Assembly: GCA_019112825.1 (NCBI GenBank)
Contig: DXIP01000002.1
Coordinates: forward strand, 1 to 48,708
Reading direction: 5' to 3'
Length of the DNA: 48,708 bases
Source: Alistipes excrementigallinarum
GTDB lineage: Bacteria; Bacteroidota; Bacteroidia; Bacteroidales; Rikenellaceae
Numbering within the stretch: position 1 is the first letter of the stretch; the number at the start of each line of letters is the position of its first letter. Both the position numbers and the translations under genes were made by a program. Under the pieces are notes generated by a model. That model searched no databases, had not been told where the DNA came from, and was given only the letters and a program-made list of their open reading frames with translations. Positions 29,316-37,136 of the stretch are shown here, piece after piece.

Positions 29316-30752
29316 TCACTGCTGATGCTGGGGGCGCAGCAGGTCCTGGACCACCTTCACGGGCGAGAAGGTGGTGATGGGCACGTCGACGAAGATGGTG
29401 TTCCAGCGCGCCATGGCTCCGTTCCAGAGGCCCGGCAGCTCCTGGGCGCGCAGCGGACGGCCGCCGCTCGACTTCGACGAGATGAAGCCCGTCGAGGGGT
29501 CGGTGTAGCGCCTCAGGTCGAACTTCCCGCCCGAGACGTTGCGCACGCCGCAGACCAGGTCCACGGGGTTGAAGTGCGTGGCCTGCTTCATGAGCGGCAT
29601 GTCGTCGGGCGAAATCTGGCTCGACTCGGCAATCTGCAGCGACTGCGTGCCGTCGGGGTTGCCCACCCAGAAGGGGCCGCCGCCCGGCTCGCCCTCGTTG
29701 CGGACCATGCCGCAAAGGCGGATGGGGCGGTCGAGCACCGCACGCAGCAGCGCCGCATCGTATTCGGCGGGCAGCTTCACGCAGAGGCGCTGCTCGATGA
29801 AGCCGGCTACGGCGGTGAGGTCGGCCGTGCCGGCATCGAGCGCCCGCAGGTGAGCGAAGGTCTCCTGCTGCAGTTCGAGCAGCAGGCCGGCCAGCACTTT
29901 CTTATAAAGGACCGTGTCGCCGCGGCGGGCGTCGGTGGTCACGTTGTCGATGTTCTTGATGAAGATGAGGTCGGCGTCGATGTCGTTCAGGTTCTCAATC
30001 AGCGCGCCGTGGCCCGCCGGACGGAAGAGCAGCGAGCCGTCCTCCTGACGGAAGGGGGTGTTGTCGGGGTTGACGGCGATGGTGTCGGTCGAGGGCTTCT
30101 GGACCGAGTAGGAGATGTCGTAGCGGATGCCGAAACGCTTCTCGTAGGCGGGAATCCGCGCCGCAAGCAGCGACTTGAACTCCTCCATGTGTTCGGGCGA
30201 GACGGTGAAGTGGATGCGCGCCACGCCGTGCGACGAGGCGTATGCGGCCCCCTCGACCAGATGCTCTTCGGCCGCCTTGCGCGCCCCTTCGGGATAGGCG
30301 TGGAAGGTGACCAGCCCCTTGGGCTTCGAGCCGTAGCCGAGCCCCTCGCCGACGATGCAGCGGACGATGGTCTTGTCGTCGGCGCCGGCCGGCAGCACGG
30401 CCTTCAGTTCGGGCCAGAAGGCGAACTTCTCGATGTTGTCGAGCAGCGTGTCGATGCCCTTGCCGCGCTTGTCCTCGTTAATGAACTCGAAGAGCTCCTT
30501 GAACATGCGCGTCGCGGCGCCCGACGCCGGCACGAACTTCACCACGCCGAGGCCTTCGGCCGCGCGGTCGTAGCGTTCGGCCGCGGCCTGAGCCTCTTCA
30601 CGGGTGAGCACGCGCACGCCGTCGCCGGGCGAGGCGGCGCGGACGACCTTCAGAAAGGGGAATCCCCGGCGGAAATTTTCGAGTTGCTGTTCCACGGCCT
30701 CGGTCGTGAGTCCGTGTTGCTGTATTTGAAGCAGGTCTTCGGAGGTAAACAT
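29316..30752 (-). CDS. DUF4301 family protein
   Basis: The 478-residue protein matches DUF4301, a family largely confined to Bacteroidota and of unproven function. Visible features are VVKFVPASGAATRMFKELFEF near residue 70, the RPAGHGALIENLNDIDADLIFIKNIDNV stretch near residue 265, which resembles the sugar-binding core of UDP-sugar pyrophosphorylases (GHGA...N...D...NIDN), and a C-terminal part with HFNPVDLVC. A nucleotidyltransferase-like fold is therefore plausible, but this is inference. The frame continues 16 codons upstream; the start at 30752 is preferred because it follows the divergent promoter region with a leader of about 60 nt and begins MFTSEDLLQIQQHG. Divergent from murB. Confidence 0.85.
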   Translation of the reverse strand: MFTSEDLLQIQQHGLTTEAVEQQLENFRRGFPFLKVVRAASPGDGVRVLTREEAQAAAERYDRAAEGLGVVKFVPASGAATRMFKELFEFINEDKRGKGIDTLLDNIEKFAFWPELKAVLPAGADDKTIVRCIVGEGLGYGSKPKGLVTFHAYPEGARKAAEEHLVEGAAYASSHGVARIHFTVSPEHMEEFKSLLAARIPAYEKRFGIRYDISYSVQKPSTDTIAVNPDNTPFRQEDGSLLFRPAGHGALIENLNDIDADLIFIKNIDNVTTDARRGDTVLYKKVLAGLLLELQQETFAHLRALDAGTADLTAVAGFIEQRLCVKLPAEYDAALLRAVLDRPIRLCGMVRNEGEPGGGPFWVGNPDGTQSLQIAESSQISPDDMPLMKQATHFNPVDLVCGVRNVSGGKFDLRRYTDPSTGFISSKSSGGRPLRAQELPGLWNGAMARWNTIFVDVPITTFSPVKVVQDLLRPQHQQ

Positions 30753-30814
30753 GGGTTTATGGGTTTTGGTTTTCGTTTTCGGTGTTTGGGGACCGGTCAT
30801 CGGGTTCCGTGTAT

Positions 30815-30822
30815 CAAAGTTA
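30815..30822 (-). promoter_or_regulatory. -7 box of the DUF4301 gene
   Basis: TAACTTTG on the minus strand, identical to the murB box 12 nt away on the other strand; together they form an 8-bp inverted repeat. No TTTG at the expected -33. Confidence 0.55.
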
Positions 30823-30834
30823 TAAAATAATTCC

Positions 30835-30842
30835 TAACTTTG
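30835..30842 (+). promoter_or_regulatory. -7 box of murB
   Basis: TAACTTTG on the plus strand ends 6 nt before the murB ATG, so transcription should start at or next to the start codon. No TTTG at the expected -33 position. The two facing boxes (30815-30842) cannot both be occupied by RNA polymerase at once. Confidence 0.6.
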
Positions 30843-30848
30843 CACATC

Positions 30849-31859
30849 ATGATTCGAGAATTTGAGCATATCGACCTGCGCGACCGCAACAGTTTCCACG
30901 TCGCGCAAACGGCTGCCCGTCTGGTTGAATTCGAGACGCCGGACGAGCTGCGCGAACTCTTCTCCGCCGGCGCGCCGCGTCAGTGGTACGTCCTCGGCGG
31001 CGGCAACAACATACTCTTCACGCGTGACTACGAGGGGGTGCTCTTCTGCCCTGTGGGCGAGGGCATCACGACGCTCGGCGAGCAGGGCGGCACGGTCCGG
31101 CTGCGCGTCGAGGCGGGCGTCGAGTGGGACGCGCTGGTGGCCTGGAGCGTCGAGCGGGGGCTCTGGGGCCTGGAGAACCTCTCGCTCATTCCCGGCAAGG
31201 CGGGGGCCGCGCCGGTGCAGAACATCGGGGCCTACGGCTGCGAGGTGAAGGATGCGCTCGAGAGCGTCGAGATGTTCTGCGTCGAGACGGGCAACATGCT
31301 GGTGATGGATGCCGCGCACTGCGGCTTCGGCTACCGCGAGAGCCTCTTCAAGCATGCGCTGCGCGGCAAGGTCATCATCACGGCCATCACGCTGCGCCTG
31401 AGCCGCACGCCGCGTCCGCGGCTCGAATACGGCGACCTGCAGCGTGAGGTCGAGGTGCTGGGCGGACCCACGCTCGAGCACATCCGCGAGGCGGTCTGCA
31501 CCATCCGCCGCTCGAAGCTCCCCGACCCGGCCGTGACGGGCAACGCCGGCAGCTTCTTCAAGAACCCCGTCGTGGAGAAGCCCGTGGCCGAACGGCTGCG
31601 CGAGAGCTATCCCGACATGCCGCTCTACCCCGCCGCCGACCCGACGAAGGTGAAGCTGGCGGCCGGCTGGCTCATCGACCGCACCGGGCTGAAGGGGTAC
31701 CACGAGGGGCGCGTCGGCGTGCACGACCGCCAGGCGCTGGTGCTCGTCAATCTGGGCGGCGCCACGGGCGGCGAGGTGCTCGCCTTCGCCCGCAAGGTGC
31801 AGGCCAAGGTCCACGAGAAGTTCGGCGTGGCCATCGACACCGAGGTGAACATCCTCTGA
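30849..31859 (+). CDS. murB: UDP-N-acetylenolpyruvoylglucosamine reductase
   Basis: MurB is the FAD/NADPH enzyme that reduces the enolpyruvyl group to give UDP-N-acetylmuramic acid in peptidoglycan synthesis. The 336-residue protein is of the long (type I, E. coli-like) form. FAD-site motifs are VLGGGNNILFT near residue 48 and IPGKAGAAPVQNIGAYG near residue 115. The proton donor is S235 in NAGSFFKNP and the catalytic Glu is E332 near the C-terminus (DTEVNIL); the Arg of FGYRESLFK completes the site. The ATG at 30849 is chosen because the -7 box ends at 30842; a TTG nine bases earlier is overlapped by that box. tilS follows after about 100 nt. Confidence 0.96.
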   Translation: MIREFEHIDLRDRNSFHVAQTAARLVEFETPDELRELFSAGAPRQWYVLGGGNNILFTRDYEGVLFCPVGEGITTLGEQGGTVRLRVEAGVEWDALVAWSVERGLWGLENLSLIPGKAGAAPVQNIGAYGCEVKDALESVEMFCVETGNMLVMDAAHCGFGYRESLFKHALRGKVIITAITLRLSRTPRPRLEYGDLQREVEVLGGPTLEHIREAVCTIRRSKLPDPAVTGNAGSFFKNPVVEKPVAERLRESYPDMPLYPAADPTKVKLAAGWLIDRTGLKGYHEGRVGVHDRQALVLVNLGGATGGEVLAFARKVQAKVHEKFGVAIDTEVNIL

Positions 31860-31962
31860 GCAAGACACCGGGCGGGGCCGCCCCGGCGGCCCGCCCCACT
31901 ACCGAATCCCGACGCGGCGCCGAGGCTCCGCGCCACACACCTGCAACCGAACCCTTTTGCCT

Positions 31963-33309
31963 ATGGCACATCTTCTGGACTCCTTTCAACGCTACATCGC
32001 CGAAAACGAACTGCTTCCCCCGGGCGGACGCGTGCTGCTGACCGTCTCGGGCGGCGTGGATTCGATGGTCATGCTCACGCTCTTCATCCGCAGCGGCTAC
32101 GAGGTGGGGGTCGCCCACTGCAACTTCCAGCTGCGCGGCACCGAAAGCGACGAGGATGAGGTGCTCGTAGCCCGGCAGGCCGCCCGCTACGGCGTCCCCT
32201 GCTACAACCGCCGCTTCGACACGGCCGCCGAGATGGAGCGCACGGGCGAATCGATGGAGATGGCGGCCCGCCGTCTGCGCTACGCCTGGTTCGACGAACT
32301 GAGCCGCCAGTACAACTATCCGGCCATCGCCGTGGCGCACCATGCCGACGACTCGATTGAGACCTTCTTCATCAACCTGCTGCGCGGTACGGGGCTGCGC
32401 GGGCTGACGGGCATCTCGACCCAAATCGGCCGCGTCATCCGCCCGTTGCTCTTCGCCTCGCGCAAGGAGATTCTCGAGTTCGCCGTAGCGGAACACATCC
32501 CCTTCCGCGAGGATTCGTCGAACCGCTCGACCAAATACCTGCGCAACAAAATCCGGCTGGGGCTCATCCCCCGCATCCGGGAAATCAACCCCAAGTTCAC
32601 GAGCCTGATGCGGAGCAACATCGCCCGTCTGACCGACGCGCAGCTCTTCATCAACCACGGCATCGAGCGCATCCGCGCCGTGGCGGTCACCTCGGCCGAC
32701 GGGCTCGACACGATTCATCTCGACCGCATCGACCCGGCCTTCCCGCGCAACTTCGTGGTCTACGAGCTGCTCAGCTCGGCCTACGGCTTCAAGGGCGACG
32801 TCATCGACTCGCTCTGCCACGCCCTGGACCACGGGACGACGGGGCGCCGCTTCTACTCGCGCGAATACGTCGCCTGCACCGACCGCGGCAACATCGTCGT
32901 GGGGCCCATCCCGGCCGGCGACGACTGCATGACCACCGTCGAGCGGGGGGCGCCGCGCAGCTACTGCGGCAATTCGGTGCTCTACTTCGAATACTGCGAC
33001 ATCGACACCATCGAGAACTTCGGCGTGCCGGAGCACATTGCCCAGGTCGACGTCGACAAGCTCCGCTTCCCGCTCACGCTGCGCCGCTGGCGTGAGGGCG
33101 ACTGGTTCATCCCCTTCGGCATGACCGGCCGCAAGAAGCTGAGCGACTTCCTGAAGGACGCCAAGGTCTCAGTGGCCGAGAAGGGGCGGCAGTTCGTGCT
33201 GCTCTCGGGCGACGATATCGTCTGGGTGGTGGGGCGCCGCATCGACGACCGCTACCGCCTCACGCGCGAGACGGAGAACGTGCTGCGCATTACCAAGGAA
33301 ATTGTCTGA
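31963..33309 (+). CDS. tilS: tRNA(Ile)-lysidine synthase
   Basis: TilS attaches lysine to C34 of tRNA-Ile(CAU) so that it reads AUA instead of AUG. The 448-residue protein has the PP-loop SGGVDS at 29-34, the NFQLRGTESDEDE and MAARRLRYAWFDEL segments and HHADDSIETFFINLLRGTGLRGL near residue 125, followed by the DSSN..TKYLRNKIR segment. The C-terminal tRNA-binding domains end with LTLRRWREGDWFIPFGMTGRKKLSDFLKDAKV. The ATG at 31963 is preferred over a TTG two codons earlier. It is 2 nt before holA, forming an operon tilS-holA-class IV protein. Confidence 0.95.
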   Translation: MAHLLDSFQRYIAENELLPPGGRVLLTVSGGVDSMVMLTLFIRSGYEVGVAHCNFQLRGTESDEDEVLVARQAARYGVPCYNRRFDTAAEMERTGESMEMAARRLRYAWFDELSRQYNYPAIAVAHHADDSIETFFINLLRGTGLRGLTGISTQIGRVIRPLLFASRKEILEFAVAEHIPFREDSSNRSTKYLRNKIRLGLIPRIREINPKFTSLMRSNIARLTDAQLFINHGIERIRAVAVTSADGLDTIHLDRIDPAFPRNFVVYELLSSAYGFKGDVIDSLCHALDHGTTGRRFYSREYVACTDRGNIVVGPIPAGDDCMTTVERGAPRSYCGNSVLYFEYCDIDTIENFGVPEHIAQVDVDKLRFPLTLRRWREGDWFIPFGMTGRKKLSDFLKDAKVSVAEKGRQFVLLSGDDIVWVVGRRIDDRYRLTRETENVLRITKEIV

Positions 33310-33311
33310 AC

Positions 33312-34382
33312 ATGGCCAAGGGTGCTATCAAATTCCGCGACTCGGCCGCCGAGTTCGAACGGCTGACGGCCCAGGTGGCCGCCCGCCGCTTCGCCCCCGT
33401 ATACCTGCTCATGGGCGAGGAGAGCTACTTCATCGACGCGCTGTGCGAGCAGCTCGCAACGACGATTCTCGACGAGGCCCAGCGCTCGTTCAACCAGATT
33501 ACGGTCTACGGCCGAGACACCGATGCGGGGCAGGTGGTGACGCTCTGCCGCCAGATGCCGATGATGGGGGCCTGCGAGGTGGTCATCGTCCGCGAGGCGC
33601 AGCAGCTCCGCGGGCTCGACAAGCTGGCGCTCTACACGCAGAAGCCCTCGCCGACGACCGTTCTGGTCATCTGCCACAAGGAGAAGAGCGTCGACAAGCG
33701 CTCGGCCCTCTACAAGAGCTGCGCGGCCAACGGTGCGGTGCTCGAATCGGTCCGCCCGCGCGACTACGAAATCGGGCCGTGGCTCCAGCAGTTCATCGCC
33801 GCACGGGGGCTCGCCATCGACCCCAAGGCGCTCTCGATGCTGACCGACCATCTGGGCACCGACATCACGAAAATCGCCAACGAGCTGCACAAGCTGGTGG
33901 TCTCGCTGCCCGAGGGAACGCGCCGCATCACCGACGCCGACATCGAGGCCAACATCGGCATCTCGAAGGAGTTCAACAACTTCGAGCTCTGCAAGGCGGT
34001 CGCCTCGCGCGACATGGCCCGGGCGCTGATGATTGCCGACAACTTCGCCCGCAACCCCAAGGAGCACCCGCTGCTGCTGACCGTCATGGCGCTCTTCGGG
34101 CAGTTCCGCGACTACTTCACGGTCAACTACCTGCGCTGGCTCAGCCGACGCCGCGGGCAGTCCTTCCCGTCGGATGCGGAGCTGATGCGGACGCTGCGCA
34201 AGAGCAACGTCTACGCCGTGAACGAAATCAAGCAGTTCTCCGCCGCGTGGGACAACCGCAAGGTCTTCCACATCCTGGGGCTGCTGCGCGAGTACGACGC
34301 CAAGAGCAAGGGTATCAACACGGGCGGCGCGCCGGACGGCGAACTGCTGCGCGAACTGCTGCTCAAAATCTTCCTGCTGTGA
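33312..34382 (+). CDS. holA: DNA polymerase III subunit delta
   Basis: HolA (delta) opens the sliding clamp as part of the clamp loader. The 356-residue protein matches the family throughout: N-terminal RFAPVYLLMGEESYFIDALCEQL (the AAA-like fold without a working Walker A), the ICHKEKSVDKRSALYKSC segment, LTDHLGTDITKIANELHKLV and the C-terminal helical collar domain with FELCKAVASRDMARALMIADNFARNPKEHP. It starts 2 nt after tilS and its stop overlaps the next gene's GTG (GTGA), so translation is coupled on both sides. Confidence 0.93.
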   Translation: MAKGAIKFRDSAAEFERLTAQVAARRFAPVYLLMGEESYFIDALCEQLATTILDEAQRSFNQITVYGRDTDAGQVVTLCRQMPMMGACEVVIVREAQQLRGLDKLALYTQKPSPTTVLVICHKEKSVDKRSALYKSCAANGAVLESVRPRDYEIGPWLQQFIAARGLAIDPKALSMLTDHLGTDITKIANELHKLVVSLPEGTRRITDADIEANIGISKEFNNFELCKAVASRDMARALMIADNFARNPKEHPLLLTVMALFGQFRDYFTVNYLRWLSRRRGQSFPSDAELMRTLRKSNVYAVNEIKQFSAAWDNRKVFHILGLLREYDAKSKGINTGGAPDGELLRELLLKIFLL

Positions 34383-35098
34383 CCGACGTATACCTCTACC
34401 AGACCATCCACCTGCTCGACGGCTTCTGCCGCAACCTCGCGGAGCATCTGGCCCTGCTCGACGGCTGGGCGCGGAGCCTCTTCGGCTTCGGCGTGCCGCT
34501 CGACGAGGAGCAGGCCCGGCGGATGCTCCGCGAGGAGGCCCGGCGCAACGCCCCCGTGGGGTGCGACCGCTCGCTCTTCGTCCGTCTGGCGGTGGACGAC
34601 AGCGGCGAGGTCGACTGTTCGTTCCGCGGCATCTCGCTCTACCGCGGCTACGCCCACCGCAGCATCACGCCCGACGCCGTGACGCTGCGCTATGCGCTTC
34701 CCTTCGGCGAGGGACCCACCTCGGCCCGCGAGGCGGCCGCGGCGCTGGCCCGTCAGCAGGCGCAGGCGGCCGGTGCGCAGGTGGCCGTGCGCTGCGACGA
34801 GGCCGACCGGGCGCTCACGGCCGACGATGCGCCGCTCTTCGCCCTGCGCGGCCATACGCTCGTCACGGCACCCGCGCCGCAGAGCGTCGAGCGGCAGACG
34901 GCACTCGATGCCGCCCGCCGGGCAGGCTTCGAGGTGGTCGAGGAGCCGCTGCCGCGCCGCATGCTGCCGATGTTCGACGAGCTCTTCTACGTCGACTGGC
35001 GCGGCGTGACCTCGCTTGCCCACTGCGACGGAGAGCCCTTCATGACGCTCCTGTCCGAACGCATCGCCGAGGCGATGGAGGCCCGCTATCCCATGTAA
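34379..35098 (+). CDS. Class IV aminotransferase-like protein lacking any lysine
   Basis: This 239-residue protein starts at GTG 34379 within the holA stop (GTGA). The C-terminal half (FALRGHTLVTAPAPQSVERQTALDAARRAGFEVVEEPL, then FYVDWRGVTSLAHCDG) follows the pattern of the C-terminal domain of class IV pyridoxal-phosphate aminotransferases and 4-amino-4-deoxychorismate lyases, but the N-terminal half is weak. I read every codon: there is no lysine in the protein, so the Schiff-base lysine needed for pyridoxal phosphate chemistry is absent. Either it is a relative that lost catalysis or the family call is wrong. High Arg and Ala content fits the GC-rich host. Its place in tilS-holA suggests a conserved housekeeping neighbourhood rather than transfer. 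Confidence 0.65.
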   Translation: MTDVYLYQTIHLLDGFCRNLAEHLALLDGWARSLFGFGVPLDEEQARRMLREEARRNAPVGCDRSLFVRLAVDDSGEVDCSFRGISLYRGYAHRSITPDAVTLRYALPFGEGPTSAREAAAALARQQAQAAGAQVAVRCDEADRALTADDAPLFALRGHTLVTAPAPQSVERQTALDAARRAGFEVVEEPLPRRMLPMFDELFYVDWRGVTSLAHCDGEPFMTLLSERIAEAMEARYPM

Positions 35099-35099
35099 T

Positions 35100-35255
35100 C
35101 CGCCGGCCGCCGCACCACCGAGTCCGCTGCACCGCCGAAACCGCCGTACCCCCGAGGCCGCGGTACCCCCGAAACCGGTGCACGGCCAAATCCGACGCAC
35201 CGAGTCCGCTGCACCGCCGCCGAATCCGCCGCACCGAAAGAGCCGCCGCACCGCG
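35100..35255 (+). repeat. Degenerate CCGCCGAAnCC-type tandem repeat
   Basis: About 155 nt consist of imperfect 14-20 nt units, most ending in GCA or GTA followed by CC and containing GAAACCG, GAATCCG, GAGTCCG or GAGGCCG. The remainder of the 512-nt gap (to 35610) is C-rich, with no credible gene; it ends in the promoter of the next gene. Confidence 0.55.
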
Positions 35256-35585
35256 CCGTTTTTCCTTTTCGCTTCCTGCAATCCCTTTTGCCCGTGCAAT
35301 CCCCTCGGGCCGGCGCCTTGTGCCCAAGAGCCGCAGCCGTGTGACAAACCATTCACGTTTCGCCGACCCCGACCCATTCGCTCCGTCTGTACGGCCTGCC
35401 CGCTCCGCCGGCACATCTGCACCCGCCGCCCCGGGCGGACATCTTCCCGGTTCGGGAGAAGCTCTCCGCAGTCCCCGGGCCATCCCGGACCATCCCATCC
35501 CGGGCCGCCACATGCCGCCGTACGCCTGGCACGGCACCTTCATTTTTTCTGAAAAAAGTGGAAACCGAAGCGGCGCCGGCGACCC

Positions 35586-35593
35586 TACCTTTG
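35586..35593 (+). promoter_or_regulatory. -7 box of the DUF6549-like gene
   Basis: TACCTTTG, an exact match to TAnnTTTG, 17 nt before the ATG at 35611. No good -33 TTTG at 19 nt. Confidence 0.5.
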
Positions 35594-35610
35594 CGGAAAA
35601 CCAACCCTCC

Positions 35611-36204
35611 ATGAATCGTTATCTGCTGCTCTACGCCCTGGTGCTGACGGGGCTCGTACTCCTGTTGTGGCCCCGCCAGCGGGCCGAAATCCGCCGCCTG
35701 ACCCAGAATCAGAGTGCCCTGGCGAGCCAGGTGAGCCACTACCGCACGCGGCTCGACGAGGAGGCCGCCTCGGCCCAGGTGCTGCGGCTGCGCGCCGCCG
35801 AATTCGAGGAGCTGCGCGCCGCCGATGCCGAGCGCATCCGGCAGATGGGCATCCGCATCCGCCGCCTCGAGGCCGCCTCGAAGAGCGTCACCGCAACGCG
35901 GCTGGAGCTCCACGCCCCGCTGCGCGAGACGGTGCGCGTCGCCCTGCGCGACACACTCGTCGTGCGCGACACCGTACGCCTCTTCCGCTGGCGCGACGCC
36001 TGGGTGACGGTCGAGGGGATGCTCCGCGACGACTCGGTCGCCTGCCGCGTCGAGAGCGTCGACACGCTGCGGCAGGTTGTCCACCGCATCCCCCGCCGCT
36101 TCCTCTTCATCCGCTGGGGTACGAAGGCGCTGCGGCAGGAGATTGTCTCGTCGAACCCCCACACGCGGATTGTCTACACCGAGCAGGTCCGCATCGAGCG
36201 CTGA
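35611..36204 (+). CDS. Small single-pass membrane protein, DUF6549-like
   Basis: This 197-residue protein has a hydrophobic helix at residues 4-18 (YLLLYALVLTGLVLLLW), a coiled coil rich in Arg, Gln and Glu (about 22-90), and a beta-rich C-terminal part (RWRDAWVTVEGMLRDDSV... HRIPRRFLFIRWGTKALRQEIVSSNPHTRIVYTE). I recognise this layout as the Bacteroidales DUF6549 family; similar proteins occur in prophages, where a spanin-like role has been suggested, but nothing phage-like surrounds it here. The N-terminus should anchor the protein in the inner membrane with the rest in the periplasm. Own promoter, 17 nt upstream; followed by a 330-nt gap before coaD. Confidence 0.7.
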   Translation: MNRYLLLYALVLTGLVLLLWPRQRAEIRRLTQNQSALASQVSHYRTRLDEEAASAQVLRLRAAEFEELRAADAERIRQMGIRIRRLEAASKSVTATRLELHAPLRETVRVALRDTLVVRDTVRLFRWRDAWVTVEGMLRDDSVACRVESVDTLRQVVHRIPRRFLFIRWGTKALRQEIVSSNPHTRIVYTEQVRIER

Positions 36205-36497
36205 GGAACTGCCGCCCGAACCCCCAAGCCCAAGCCCGACTCCGCCGTCTTGCCACGGCAGCCGAAGTCCCGGGTCGCCCGCCGTGCCGCCTCTTCCACG
36301 CCGGAGGCTGGACGCGGCACCCGCCCCGCACGCCGCCCCACACTGGCCCGGCCTTCCCGGAGACATGCCCGGGAACCGACACCCGGGAGCCTCCTTCCGG
36401 GGTTGCAATTCCATACACGAGCCCCATGCCGCCCCGCACGCAGCCCGCCCCCCTTTGCTCCCGAAGCGCGAACTTCGCGGAAAAAGGGCCGGCGGGC
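36205..36497. other. C-rich intergenic stretch without a gene
   Basis: This 290-nt gap is strongly C-rich on the plus strand (CCCC runs throughout) and contains short inverted repeats such as CCCGGG words around 36265-36400, but no RNA gene or credible frame. It ends at the coaD promoter. Confidence 0.5.
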
Positions 36498-36528
36498 ATT
36501 GCGCTTTCCATATTGTTGTGTATATTTG
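36498..36528 (+). promoter_or_regulatory. coaD promoter
   Basis: ATTG (36498-36501), 19 nt, then TATATTTG (36521-36528). The -7 box ends 6 nt before the ATG at 36535, so the mRNA should have at most a few leader bases. Confidence 0.72.
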
Positions 36529-36534
36529 CGGAAT

Positions 36535-37005
36535 ATGGAACGGACAGCGATTTTCCCGGGGTCCTTCGACCCCTTCACCCGCGGCCATGCGGCGCTGGTC
36601 GAGACGGCCCTCAACCTCTTCGACCGCATCGTCATCGGCATCGGGAACAACACGGCCAAGCAGGGGCTGCTCAAGGTCGAGAACCGCAAGCGCCTCATCG
36701 ACGACATCTACCGCGGCAACGACCGCGTCGAGGCACGCATCTACACCGGACTGACGGGCGAATTTGCCGAACAGGTGGGCGCCTGCGCCATCATCCGCGG
36801 CGTCCGCAACACGACCGACTTCGAGTACGAGCGGACGATGGAGGCGACCAACCACCGCATCTACCCCGCGCTGACGACCGTGATGCTCTTCACGCCGGCC
36901 CCCGTGGCCGACATCGCCTCGTCGACCGTGCGCGAGGTGCTCTCGTTCGGCCGCTCGGTCGAGGAGTTCCTCCCCGAAGGAATCGACATCGCCGACTACC
37001 TCTGA
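36535..37005 (+). CDS. coaD: Phosphopantetheine adenylyltransferase
   Basis: CoaD joins ATP and 4'-phosphopantetheine to give dephospho-CoA, the next-to-last step of coenzyme A synthesis. The 156-residue protein has the nucleotidyltransferase signature FPGSFDPFTRGH (residues 7-18, T15xxH18), IRGVRNTTDFEYE near residue 88 and the second ATP motif IASSTVREVL near residue 127. Length fits the family. The frame is open upstream, but the ATG at 36535 gives the conserved start and lies directly after the promoter. A hairpin follows the stop by 4 nt. Confidence 0.95.
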   Translation: MERTAIFPGSFDPFTRGHAALVETALNLFDRIVIGIGNNTAKQGLLKVENRKRLIDDIYRGNDRVEARIYTGLTGEFAEQVGACAIIRGVRNTTDFEYERTMEATNHRIYPALTTVMLFTPAPVADIASSTVREVLSFGRSVEEFLPEGIDIADYL

Positions 37006-37009
37006 GCAC

Positions 37010-37042
37010 CGGGGTGCGGCCCGGGCGGCAGGACGCACCCCG
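37010..37042 (+). terminator. Hairpin after coaD
   Basis: 9-bp stem CGGGGTGCG / CGCACCCCG with a 15-nt loop, starting 4 nt after the stop codon; no T run follows. It could be a weak terminator; otherwise coaD and lpxD share a transcript, as no promoter is visible before lpxD. Confidence 0.45.
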
Positions 37043-37136
37043 CAACACCGGCCCCGGAGGCGCACCCGGCGCACAGGAGGCGCCGCAAACCGCACCAGGC
37101 GCAAAAAACAGCAAAACCAATAAACCGAAATAGACT

